Position numbers and translations under genes: made by a program
Shown here: positions 17,015 to 24,444 of the stretch, piece by piece
Numbering within the stretch: position 1 is the stretch's first letter
Layout of the letters: each line of letters opens with the position of its first letter
The notes under the pieces: generated by a model
What the model was told of the DNA's origin: nothing
Database searches by the model: none
Seen by the model: the letters and a program-made list of their open reading frames with translations, nothing else
From: Sporisorium sorghi
Lineage: Eukaryota; Basidiomycota; Ustilaginomycetes; Ustilaginales; Ustilaginaceae
Reading direction: 5' to 3'
Length of the DNA: 24,444 nt
NCBI GenBank assembly: GCA_023212695.1
Contig: JALCCG010000128.1
Location: 1 to 24,444 of the forward strand

Positions 17015-19117
17015 ATGAACGCTCTTCGGCTGCTCGCAGCTGGAGCTGGACCATCGCGTCTCGGTCCTCTGCACGGCATTCACGCTCTTCGTCATGCTTC
17101 GGGGCGACACGTACACTCTCTGCACACTACGGCTGCACGATGGCGGCGCGAGGCTCGCATGAGCGGCCCCAGATCCTCTCTTGGCGTCCCTGCCGGCTCG
17201 GCCTCCTCAAGAACGAGTGCAATGAGCGCATCTCGATCAAGCACGGCAGAAACCAGCGCTGCGAGTCCAGCAGCCAAGGCCAAACCGCTGTCTTCCAGTG
17301 CCTCAACACCTTCCACCCCTCTCAAATCCCATTCGGGCATTCCAAGGTATCAACAAGCCAAAGTCGAAGTACTCCCCTTCAGGATATCCACCAAAGCCGC
17401 CAAAGAATACCTGACCACCCTTGCAACCACCGAGGTCATGCCTCGAGTGATGACCAGATGGTCGATCATCAAGCACCAGCTGCTCTCGCTCATCGGCATC
17501 AAGAGCATGTCTGACCCGGACGGCGAGATCGTCAAGCTCGAAAGGATGACCGCTCTTTACCTGCCGACATGGATTGTCGACGCTTCGTTCGAGATCAAGT
17601 GCCGCGGCAACGATGGCAGGGCAGAGGCTAATATCATCACTACCTCGTCACGCTTTCCGGGCCATTCGTGGAAACCGATGGACTCGATACCCATGATCCC
17701 GCCTCCACCGTACGATATGGTGCCGACGCAGGACTTGCAAAAGGACCCCATTTATGCCACAAACACGCCGAAAGCCGCATGGGACAACCTGGCCATGGTC
17801 GACTACGAATCCTACGAATCGCATCTCAAGCGCAAAGGAGAGTCCGGCGTCAAGATCAAAGGCGGCATCCCTGATCCACTGCCGTTTACCATCTCACCGC
17901 TCTGCCTGCCCGACATGCTCCGGCAGCAGCTCGAGCTGAAAGATGCCACATTCACACCAGATCTGGCAGCGGGCATCGAGCTTCCCGGCGGCAGCTTCCA
18001 CGGCCTCGGCCTAACCATGGCGCTAGTCAACGAGGAGGGCGAACAGATCAAATCGCCACCGCTGCGCTTTGAGCCGGACACGCTCAAGCTGGATATGTTC
18101 GCCGCATACCCGATCCTCATGCCGCTGCACATGGCCGAGTTCAGCTACGTCTCTAGCGAGGCTGAAGGCGACAAGCATCACATCACCATGGTGCTGGGCG
18201 CATGGGATACCAACGGGCTGCAGTTCTGCATGAAGGAGAAGGACGAGGATTGGCAATGGTCGTTTGCGCGCACCGAGCCGTTCAAGGTGGATCTGATGGA
18301 TCTGTATCCGCGCTCGCCGATCAAGACGGCGCTCAACGAGATGTTTGAGCAGGAGCGCGAGAGGGAGAAGGCGGAGCGGCGGAAGAAGTTTGCACAGGAG
18401 AAGGCGGAGAAAGCTGAAAGAGGCGAAGAGGCTAAGACGCACGAGGAGTGGGAGGCGGAGTGGGATCGATCGAAAGCGGAGCATCAGCAGGCGATGCGGT
18501 CGGATCTGGCGTCGAGGATGCTCGAAAAAGTGCGGTCCGAACTGCCGATCAAAGTGGCGGTGGAGCAGCGCAGTCTAGAGATGCTCCAGCGTGCGGATTG
18601 GATCATGTGGGAGCGCGACGAGCGCGAGGCGTTCGAGGTGCGCACCGCCTCCCGCGCTCCAGCGGGCAAGTCGATGACAGCAGAAGAAAAGGAGCGCTAC
18701 GCCCGCTCTACCGCACTCGCCAAAAAAGCACCGACCGAACCGCGCCCCTTGCAATGGCTCTGCGACGCACAGCACCGCACAGCCGAACTCGACCACCCAG
18801 ACCGCCAAGCCGGCCTCGGCCGCTACATCTTCTGGAGCTCGCCACACATCCAGCGCCTGTCGCACAACGTATTCGCCAACCGCCGCTACCTCACCGAAGC
18901 CATCCCCGCAGTGCTCACTAGCCGCAAGCGCATGGCGAGCATACAGGAGAGCGAGTACGATTTCGATAGCCTATTGACTAAGGTTGACGGGTCGAAGGTG
19001 AAGGGAGAGGAAGCGTGGAAGACGATCGCGGCCGATGATATCAGTGTGAGGCAGCAGAGGGAGGCGCTGAAGCCGAGGTGGTTGAAGGCGCTGCAGGAGG
19101 CGGTTGGAAGGAAGTGA
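17015..19117 (+). CDS. Conserved-looking fungal protein of unknown function, probably mitochondrial
   Basis: The product is 700 residues. The N terminus (1-48) has Arg, His, Ala and Ser but no acidic residue and ends HSLHTTAARWRREARMS, typical of a mitochondrial presequence; residues 50-110 are a Ser/Ala-rich linker. A folded-looking domain at about 115-435 includes VLPFRISTKAAKEYL, ALYLPTWIVDASFEIKCRG, SRFPGHSWKPMDSI, LPFTISPLCLPDM and MFAAYPILMPLHMAEFSYV. Residues 440-480 form a charged Glu/Lys/Arg coiled coil, and the C-terminal third has aromatic-rich blocks such as QWLCDAQHRT and RYIFWSSPHIQRLSHN. No classical transmembrane helix is clear. I do not recognise an enzyme motif. The start is the first ATG after a pyrimidine-rich leader. 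It is divergent from HEM13, so a link to mitochondrial or haem metabolism is possible but unproven. Confidence 0.8.
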   Translation: MNALRLLAAGAGPSRLGPLHGIHALRHASGRHVHSLHTTAARWRREARMSGPRSSLGVPAGSASSRTSAMSASRSSTAETSAASPAAKAKPLSSSASTPSTPLKSHSGIPRYQQAKVEVLPFRISTKAAKEYLTTLATTEVMPRVMTRWSIIKHQLLSLIGIKSMSDPDGEIVKLERMTALYLPTWIVDASFEIKCRGNDGRAEANIITTSSRFPGHSWKPMDSIPMIPPPPYDMVPTQDLQKDPIYATNTPKAAWDNLAMVDYESYESHLKRKGESGVKIKGGIPDPLPFTISPLCLPDMLRQQLELKDATFTPDLAAGIELPGGSFHGLGLTMALVNEEGEQIKSPPLRFEPDTLKLDMFAAYPILMPLHMAEFSYVSSEAEGDKHHITMVLGAWDTNGLQFCMKEKDEDWQWSFARTEPFKVDLMDLYPRSPIKTALNEMFEQEREREKAERRKKFAQEKAEKAERGEEAKTHEEWEAEWDRSKAEHQQAMRSDLASRMLEKVRSELPIKVAVEQRSLEMLQRADWIMWERDEREAFEVRTASRAPAGKSMTAEEKERYARSTALAKKAPTEPRPLQWLCDAQHRTAELDHPDRQAGLGRYIFWSSPHIQRLSHNVFANRRYLTEAIPAVLTSRKRMASIQESEYDFDSLLTKVDGSKVKGEEAWKTIAADDISVRQQREALKPRWLKALQEAVGRK

Positions 19118-19338
19118 GGTGTGGGTAAGGCTAGGTTGTTGTGCAGGGAGTGGATTGGTGCGGGATCCCAAGGATGGCGACGTAGGGTTCGAGTGGCGAG
19201 TTGATCACGCTGATGGTGGAGAGGTTTCGGTGTATCGTCACGACTGGCTCAGCTACATCTCAAGACTTAGATCGCAACGGCTGTGAGTCGATCGTGGTGA
19301 CTGTCTTGATCAACTCGGTGAGCACCTCGCACCGCGTG

Positions 19339-19376
19339 CATCACGATGCGTATCCGGAGTCGAGCACATCGTGATG
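19339..19376. repeat. 10-bp perfect inverted repeat, 18-nt spacer
   Basis: CATCACGATG at 19339-19348 is the reverse complement of CATCGTGATG at 19367-19376. It lies about 220 bp after the stop codon of the 700-residue gene. It is not followed by a T run, so it is not a simple terminator. Confidence 0.6.
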
Positions 19377-19945
19377 ATCGGCGGCCGAATCCCCTCTAGA
19401 AATCCCCCCGTTGTGTGCGGCTGCGATGCACAACATTCGTTGTCGACGCACGACTCGGGTTCTGGTGGTGCGTCGCTTGAGGCCATGAAAAGCGCTGTGT
19501 TTCACTGCTGTACAGGGCGTCGTTAGCAGTCCATCGAGACCTTAGGAGGAGGAGTCTGGGACGCCAATTTTACTGGCGGCGACCATCAAGATCAGCGTGG
19601 ACAGCGCGCCTCGCTCAAGCTCCTAGAGCCTGCCGATGCATGCAGCAGAGCGTGTGGCGTGGCGACAAGATGCGGACCAGCTCGATGTCGCTGCCTGCGG
19701 TATCGTGGCTGAACTTGGTCGCCTTCCCCTCTACACACCGTCAAGGAGTCATCCACACCATCCGGCAACGCAGAATCCACATGAATGTTCCTTTAATGAG
19801 CACGCAGCACGTCGTCGACGTCGATCAAGAGCGCACAAGCAGCAAGGCAGGAAGCGGTGTTGCACGCTCGGGCCCGGGTTTCGTGTCCTCGGTTCTCCCC
19901 CACTCGGACCGGCGCATTTCTTCCAGCCGAGACATGCGTTGCAGC

Positions 19946-19953
19946 TTAAATAG
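19946..19953 (+). promoter_or_regulatory. TATA-like element upstream of the lactonase gene
   Basis: TTAAATAG is followed by GACGC and then a C/T-rich run from about 19958. The distance to the candidate start codons is 170-340 bp, leaving room for a leader and for the possible 150-nt intron at 20125-20274. Confidence 0.4.
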
Positions 19954-20194
19954 ACGCTTCCTCGCTCATCGTCCCCCTCTCTCTCTCGACTCGATTGCAA
20001 CGGTGGCGCACTGACACCTCTCACACTGCATTCTGCGCTCGAGAGATCTTCCGATCCGCTCGACAGCGTTTCTCTCCTCGCTTAGCAGGTGGCGCTTCCT
20101 TGCAAAGGGGCATACATTCTCGATGTGAGTTCGGGCCTCTTTCTCTTCACCTTCTTCTCTCCATACCATTCCCACCCCAAGTCTAACGCTGACG

Positions 20195-21427
20195 ATGCTG
20201 ACACGAACGCACCTCGTCTTCCCACTACTCTTCTTCCTCTGTCTGGGCATGTGTCGCGCTCACTCTCACCCCAGGCACACAATGACCCTCTTCACCGCGG
20301 GCTACGCCGGCACCATCGTACCGTACGCCTTCGACCCTGAGCAGGGCCACCTTCACCAGCTCAACCCCGGCATCGCGCCCAACTCCTCAGGCACGTCTCC
20401 GTCGTGGATTGCCTTTGCTTCTCGCCGTCCCCACTCCGCCTCCTCCGCCGAGCAGGACGCGGTGACGCGATTCTACTCGGTCGACGAATCTTCACCCGGC
20501 CGCGTGTTCTCCCACACCTACGACCGCACCACCGCACTCATCACCTCATCGGGAAGCGCAAGCAGCGGCGGCGCGGGTCCCGTGAGCTGTATCCTCGGCC
20601 ATGGGCCCAGTGCGCGTCTGCTGTTCGTCGCGAACTACGACGCTGGCTCTGCTGCTGTGCTTCGCGTCAACGACGAGGGTGGGGGGCTGGAAGGGCCGCT
20701 GCAGGTGGTGCAGTTCACGCGACAGGGGGAGCCCGTGGGGCCGGTGCGCGAGCGGCAGGACCACTCGTACGCGCACCAGGTGAGCCTGAGCCCGTGCGGG
20801 CGCTGGGTGTACGTGTGCGACCTCGGCGCTGACCAGATCCACCGCTTGCGTGTCAGGGACGGTAGGGTGGAGCATGAGGGCAGCACGGATGTGAAACCCG
20901 GCTCTGGGCCCCGCCATGTTGCGTTTTACGAAGATCCAGAGGGAAGGACGTGGGCGTACCTCGCCAGCGAGCTCGACAACACGGTATCTGCGTTTCGTGT
21001 CGATCCCCGCTCGGGGGAGCTGCAGCTGGTAGGCGATCCGCTCCTCGCCTCACCGCCAGGCATACCACTCAGCGGGGAAGGCGTGAAGGACACGGGACGC
21101 ACCACCGCCGAGATCGCCATCACCCCGTGCGGCACCCACGTGTATGTCTCGAACCGCGGCGATACGCGGGAGGACCACATCAGCGTGTTTCGCAGAGACG
21201 CGCAGACGGGCGAGTTGAGGTTTCAAGAGTGGGTGCAGAGCGGCGGTCGCATGCCGAGGCATTTCAGTTTGAGTGTGGACGAGGAGGCCAGGTGGCTGGT
21301 CGTGGGACATCAGGAGGATGAGAACCTGGTGGTGTTTAGAAGGGATACGGAGACAGGCGCGTTGAGCAGGGTCGGTGGCGTGCAGGGTGTTGGGCCGGTG
21401 GCGTATGCTGGGTTTGCGCCGTTCTAG
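20195..21427 (+). CDS. Lactonase-type seven-bladed beta-propeller (6-phosphogluconolactonase-like)
   Basis: From the ATG at 20195 the product is 410 residues. Repeats typical of the lactonase family (bacterial Pgl, carboxy-cis,cis-muconate cyclase) are visible: LFTAGYAGTIVPYAFDPEQG, LLFVANYDAGSAAVLRV, HQVSLSPCGRWVYVCDLGAD (about 194 onward), GPRHVAFYED...SAFRVDPRSGEL, AITPCGTHVYVSNRGD...ISVFRRDAQTGEL and PRHFSLSVDEEARWLVVGHQ. The true substrate is unknown; fungal oxidative pentose pathway lactonase is usually of an unrelated family. Residues 1-24 look like a signal peptide (LVFPLLFFLCLGMCRA), but the propeller begins at the internal methionine at 20282. A GTGAGT...CACCCCAG intron at 20125-20274 would remove the leader and join AT to G, giving MHTMTLF. 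Secreted versus cytosolic location therefore depends on splicing. It is convergent with NUP57. Confidence 0.85.
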   Translation: MLTRTHLVFPLLFFLCLGMCRAHSHPRHTMTLFTAGYAGTIVPYAFDPEQGHLHQLNPGIAPNSSGTSPSWIAFASRRPHSASSAEQDAVTRFYSVDESSPGRVFSHTYDRTTALITSSGSASSGGAGPVSCILGHGPSARLLFVANYDAGSAAVLRVNDEGGGLEGPLQVVQFTRQGEPVGPVRERQDHSYAHQVSLSPCGRWVYVCDLGADQIHRLRVRDGRVEHEGSTDVKPGSGPRHVAFYEDPEGRTWAYLASELDNTVSAFRVDPRSGELQLVGDPLLASPPGIPLSGEGVKDTGRTTAEIAITPCGTHVYVSNRGDTREDHISVFRRDAQTGELRFQEWVQSGGRMPRHFSLSVDEEARWLVVGHQEDENLVVFRRDTETGALSRVGGVQGVGPVAYAGFAPF

Positions 21428-21559
21428 CCTCATTTGGAGTGCTTGTCTCCTCTCATTCACAGTGCAGCTCGCACGCCGAATCCATTCCACGCACATTGAT
21501 CTCGCAGCGCAGTCAAACGACATTATTCACCATAAATCGTTGTGAAATCGTGCAAGGCA

Positions 21560-23071
21560 TCACCTCTGCACCCCAACAAGCTTGACCCCGGACAACCCGC
21601 TCGTAATCGTATCCATCGTCTTTGCATCCGCCTCCAACGTCGCACACAGATGGTTCAAACCCTGCTGCTGCTGCGCCAGAATCCGCGTCACGTTCTCCAG
21701 CCCGTTCTGGTCCACCACCGCCCACTCGGTCGTAGCGCTCCTCCCCTCGCGAGCTAGCATCTCGCGCTTAGCACGGATGACACCCAGCTGGGCCCAGAGC
21801 TCGTTGATGCGCGCGCGCAGGCGGGCGTGGTTGTTCGCCCCCGCCGAATGATGCACGTTGCCGTTCGAGTGTGCTGCAGTAGCCGATGAAGAGCGCGCCG
21901 ACGAAGCAAGTGCACCCGAAGCACCCGTGATCTCGGCCTCGCACGCCTCGAGAATCGCAATCAAGCGCTCCTCCTCCACTCCGATACTCTTCCCCCGCAA
22001 CGCCGGCACCAACAGCTGCACCTTCGCGACCAACCCGACCAGGCTGTGATGCAACTGCGCCTGCCGCCCCTGCGCCGCCTGCGCGCGCACCGAGTTCGAC
22101 AGCGCATGCTTCTGCTCCAACCCCGCCAACCTACCGCCCAAGCTTTGCAGCAGCGCCCGCTGCCGCTCCGCCTCGCGTGCCTGCGACTCGATCCTCTTTT
22201 TGAGGTCTCCAAAACCCAATGCCAGCACGGGGTACAGCCGGTTCGGATCCGGATTCTCGCGCACCGCCGCCGCCCACAGCTGGTCGTGCATCGCCCCCAC
22301 CGCGTCAGGGCGTCGGCCTTGGATGAGTTTGAGATTTGCGGAATTGCCCGCATTGTTGTAGAAGTAGTACGCGAAGCGGCAGCCCGCGGCGTTGGAGGTG
22401 TCCCATGCGGCGCGGATCTGCTCGAGCTTGGTTGAGAGGCTCACGCCGAGCTTTTTGTCCGGTTGCGCGTTGCCTTGCTGCGGCTGTGGTGGTTGTTGTT
22501 GGGAGAATTGGACTTGGGCCACGGGCTGCTGTGCGCTTGATGTGGCGAAGGACGAGGCGGGCGCGCCGAAGAGCGATGTGGTCGATTGCTGTTGCTGCTG
22601 CTGCTGTAGCGGTTGCTGCTGGGTATTGGCTCCGAATGAAAAGCCAGAGCCGGTGTTGGCAGTCTGTGTGTTTGTGTTTCCAAAGAGGCCGACGCCCGTG
22701 CTCGACCCAAAAGTGTTTGTGGACGGCTGCTGCTGCGGCTGAGACGTAGCAGTCGACGCAGCCGGCTTGGCACCAAACGAGAACAGACCACCTGTAGACG
22801 GTGCCGGTGCTTGCTGCTGCGTAGCAGGTGCGGCAGGCTGCGAGGTCCCAAAGCCACCAAACAAGCCGCCTCCACCGGTCGAAGCTGCAGGAGCTGTAGC
22901 CGCAGCTGGTTGTGACGCTGGTGCTGGTGTGCCAAACGAGAATCCGCCCGTTGCAGGCTTTTGCTGTTGCTGCTGCTGCTGCTGCTGCGCTGGTGTCGAG
23001 CCAAACGAAAAGGTGGAAGTGCCGCTCGTGCCTGCAGCCGGCGCTGCGGGGATTCCGAACGAGAATGCCAT
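21560..23071 (-). CDS. NUP57: FG-nucleoporin Nup57/Nup54
   Basis: The product is 503 residues in one exon. Residues 1-170 hold FG repeats: FSFG at 3-6, 21-24, 44-47, 97-100 and 144-147, and GLFG/LFG/TFG variants at about 70-75, 120-130 and 167-169. They are separated by Ala/Pro/Thr and poly-Gln stretches (29-37, 155-162). Residues about 205-500 form the helical Nup54 domain, with STKLEQIRAAWDTSNAAGCRFAYYFYN, then the block RENPDPNRLYPVLALGFGDLKKRIE (271-295), followed by coiled coils to the C terminus. By family this is the subunit of the central channel trimer with Nsp1/Nup62 and Nup49/Nup58, which forms the permeability barrier of the nuclear pore. A Ser/Ala/His-rich insert at about 383-415 interrupts the coiled-coil region. 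It shares its upstream region with the DUF1748 gene. Confidence 0.93.
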   Translation of the reverse strand: MAFSFGIPAAPAAGTSGTSTFSFGSTPAQQQQQQQQQKPATGGFSFGTPAPASQPAAATAPAASTGGGGLFGGFGTSQPAAPATQQQAPAPSTGGLFSFGAKPAASTATSQPQQQPSTNTFGSSTGVGLFGNTNTQTANTGSGFSFGANTQQQPLQQQQQQQSTTSLFGAPASSFATSSAQQPVAQVQFSQQQPPQPQQGNAQPDKKLGVSLSTKLEQIRAAWDTSNAAGCRFAYYFYNNAGNSANLKLIQGRRPDAVGAMHDQLWAAAVRENPDPNRLYPVLALGFGDLKKRIESQAREAERQRALLQSLGGRLAGLEQKHALSNSVRAQAAQGRQAQLHHSLVGLVAKVQLLVPALRGKSIGVEEERLIAILEACEAEITGASGALASSARSSSATAAHSNGNVHHSAGANNHARLRARINELWAQLGVIRAKREMLAREGRSATTEWAVVDQNGLENVTRILAQQQQGLNHLCATLEADAKTMDTITSGLSGVKLVGVQR

Positions 23072-23249
23072 CGTTTCACACTGCTGTGTGCGATGTTGTG
23101 GATCTTCCGAGGTCGAAGGATGTGAGGGAGATGGATGATGGAAGGAGAGATGAAAGTTGTGTTGTGTTTGGCGACTAGAATTTTTGAGATCGACGGTGCT
23201 CGATTTTTTTTAGTTTGTTAATTCGACGCGTTCAACTGCATTTCGCGCC

Positions 23250-23250
<1 letters not shown>

Positions 23251-23292
<42 letters not shown>
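23251..23292. repeat. A42 homopolymer tract
   Basis: There are 42 uninterrupted A residues in the NUP57/DUF1748 divergent promoter. Confidence 0.9.
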
Positions 23293-23295
<3 letters not shown>

Positions 23296-23327
23296 CCAAG
23301 GCGCGTCGCTGGCTCAACACGGGCCAA

Positions 23328-23347
23328 CAGCAGCAGCAGCAGCAGCG
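23328..23347. repeat. CAG trinucleotide repeat
   Basis: Between six and seven CAG units lie in the promoter or leader upstream of the DUF1748 gene; they are not in a coding frame. Confidence 0.85.
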
Positions 23348-23519
23348 CAACACAATCCGCAGCTCGTGTCACTTTTCAATCGTATGCGCACCTCTCGACC
23401 AAAGACCCTTTCTCTATCTCTCCCTCTCGACTACAACGTAAATCCTACCACCACGTCCTCAACAAGCACTCCATCGCCACCTTTTCCCACACACACATCC
23501 CCCTTTCACGCACACAAAC

Positions 23520-23771
23520 ATGGTCGTGGGTCGATTGCTCCACTACGCAGGCGACGCTCTGCTCGTATCCACCGTGCTCGCCGGCATCAAGCGACAGACG
23601 GGTCTGCAACCGGACATTGGCCGCATCACCGAGCCTACCACACGAGGCTTGTTGGAAAAGTATCTGGGGTTCGGCGAGTTTGTGTTTGACAGCAGTGTGG
23701 CGGCTGCGCGCGCTTCGTCGTTGTTCCAGACGAGCTTGACGGATAAGTTGCAGGGTCGACCGAGTGCCTAA
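23520..23771 (+). CDS. DUF1748 family mini-protein, probably mitochondrial
   Basis: This intronless 83-residue protein starts MVVGRLLHYAGDALLVSTVL, followed by AGIKRQTGLQPD. The pattern LLHYAGDALLVSTVLAGIKR-TG is the hallmark of the fungal DUF1748 family. Residues about 9-23 could be a short membrane or amphipathic helix; the middle has a YLGFGEFVFD block, and the C-terminal third is helical and Ala/Ser-rich. Yeast has a small mitochondrial relative of this kind (the name Mco6 is from memory, unverified). The function is unknown. The start follows a C/A-rich leader ending CACAAAC, a good fungal context. It is divergent from NUP57. Confidence 0.85.
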   Translation: MVVGRLLHYAGDALLVSTVLAGIKRQTGLQPDIGRITEPTTRGLLEKYLGFGEFVFDSSVAAARASSLFQTSLTDKLQGRPSA

Positions 23772-24339
23772 TTGGCGACCGAACGTGACTGTCGAGAGGT
23801 ACATGCGGGGAGGGAGCTGTGATGGATGCAGCGGGGGAGATGCGATGCAGCACGCAGGGCGTTGTGCGTGTCGCTCTCTCGGCTCTGGCAGCCGCTCATC
23901 TAGGTCAAGGCGTACCGGAGGATCCGCACGGCATCGTCTCAGCCACCTCAAGCTTCTTATCCAGCCTGCTGCTCCCTCTTCGCAAGCATGCAATCGCAAC
24001 TTCCGAAAGTCGTCCCTCCCCCGCCCACAAACAATCTCTCAACCACCACCGCTCCGACCGCCCGCCCGCCCGCTCGCCCGCTCAACGCCACCACTTTGTG
24101 CTTTTGCTTCCGCGTTGTCCCCGCATGTAAATCAGAGTTGTCTGCTCGCTGTCCTTCTGTACAATATACACTGTCTTCGTTGGTCTCTGTTGCGTGTTCC
24201 ACTTTGTGTCTGTGAGGGTGTGATGTCGGGCTCGTCGACAGCCACAGCGATAGAGATTGGATCGGAAGTGCTGGCAAATCGGCTAGCCGATCCCTCCGCT
24301 CCCTTTTTTTGATGCCCCTTTTTCAAGGATGATTTTAGC

Positions 24340-24381
<42 letters not shown>

Positions 24382-24444
24382 TAAAAAGGGTGGTAATGCG
24401 GGGGTGGGCGGTGGGCCGCCTGGAGACCTGGTGGTGGGGTTTTT
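23772..24444. other. Gene-free right edge with T38 tract
   Basis: No supported gene. Short open frames exist, the most gene-like starting at 23988 (MQSQLPKVVPPPPTNNLSTT), but it becomes low-complexity and has no domain. A run of 38 T occupies 24343-24380, followed by GTAAAAAGGG and G-rich sequence to the window end. Confidence 0.5.
24343..24380. repeat. T38 homopolymer tract
   Basis: There are 38 uninterrupted T residues close to the right end of the window. Confidence 0.9.

Larger units (their letters stand above)
19118..20122. other. Intergenic region with hairpin and TATA-like element
   Basis: No gene is supported in this 1-kb stretch; open frames such as the one over 19640-20014 have no recognisable domain. 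It contains a perfect 10-bp inverted repeat (19339-19348 with 19367-19376) and, near its right end, a TATA-like TTAAATAG at 19946-19953 followed by C/T-rich sequence that probably begins the lactonase transcript. No tRNA A/B-box pair was recognised. Confidence 0.5.
23072..23519. promoter_or_regulatory. Divergent promoter of NUP57 and DUF1748 gene with A42 tract
   Basis: The start codons are 448 bp apart. The centre holds an uninterrupted run of 42 A (23251-23292), followed by a CAG repeat (23328-23347) and then a C/A/T-rich leader up to 23519. A long poly(dA:dT) tract between divergent genes fits a nucleosome-depleted shared promoter. Confidence 0.55.

Noticed and set aside
19171..19200. GGGTTCGAGTGG resembling a tRNA B-box
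   Set aside because: It lacks the conserved end of the B-box, and there is no matching A-box or cloverleaf around it.
19640..20014. 124-residue open frame between the 700-residue gene and the lactonase
   Set aside because: It has no domain, runs across the TATA-like element and presumed transcript start of the lactonase, and has no coding-like composition.
22441..23138. Cys/Ala-rich and Arg/Ser-rich frames over the FG region of NUP57
   Set aside because: They are alternative readings of the CAG-rich FG/poly-Gln coding sequence.
23988..24215. Possible first exon starting MQSQLPKVVPPPPTNN near the right edge
   Set aside because: The start context is reasonable, but the frame becomes low-complexity, no domain appears and no convincing donor and downstream exon could be found before the window ends.

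Overview
This window looks like nuclear DNA of a basidiomycete fungus, most likely a smut-type ustilaginomycete (Ustilago/Sporisorium/Pseudozyma relatives). The basis is the compact, mostly intronless genes rich in G/C at third codon positions, short GT-AG introns, C/T-rich leaders before start codons, and a purely fungal/eukaryotic gene set (FG nucleoporin, Som1-like factor, DUF1748 protein, DDT/WHIM/PHD chromatin protein, mitochondrial-type coproporphyrinogen oxidase). The genus is inference; no database was searched. No tRNA, rRNA, CRISPR array or intact transposon was recognised.

Layout from left to right: a poly(T) tract and gene-free sequence (1-579); a two-exon SAP30-like Sin3-binding protein (580-1219, +); a single-exon 1130-residue RSF1-like DDT/WHIM/PHD protein (2006-5398, +); a gene-free interval of about 4.5 kb (5399-9870) full of homopolymers and short repeats; a TATA box and a long ATG-free leader feeding a 363-residue protein of unknown function (10298-11389, +); a Som1-like twin-CX9C mitochondrial protein on the minus strand whose last exon lies behind an 89-nt intron (11780-12693, -); a NIPA-type magnesium transporter (13150-15078, +); coproporphyrinogen III oxidase HEM13 (15234-16793, -); a 700-residue presumed mitochondrial protein of unknown function (17015-19117, +); a lactonase-type beta-propeller with an ambiguous start (20195-21427, +); the nucleoporin Nup57/Nup54 (21560-23071, -); a DUF1748 mini-protein (23520-23771, +); and gene-free sequence ending near another poly(T) tract.

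The genes form three divergent pairs with shared upstream regions (Som1-like/NIPA, HEM13/700-residue protein, NUP57/DUF1748) and three convergent pairs. Two neighbouring genes at the left are chromatin regulators. At least four of the genes further right look mitochondrial (Som1-like, HEM13, the 700-residue protein, DUF1748), and HEM13 shares a promoter of only 221 bp with the 700-residue unknown, which suggests but does not prove co-regulation.

The points most worth checking are the hidden terminal exon that completes the cysteine pattern of the Som1-like protein, the lactonase whose apparent signal peptide may be intron sequence, and the unusually long upstream region with an ATG-free leader ahead of the unknown 363-residue protein. 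I found no clear sign of a wholly new system.
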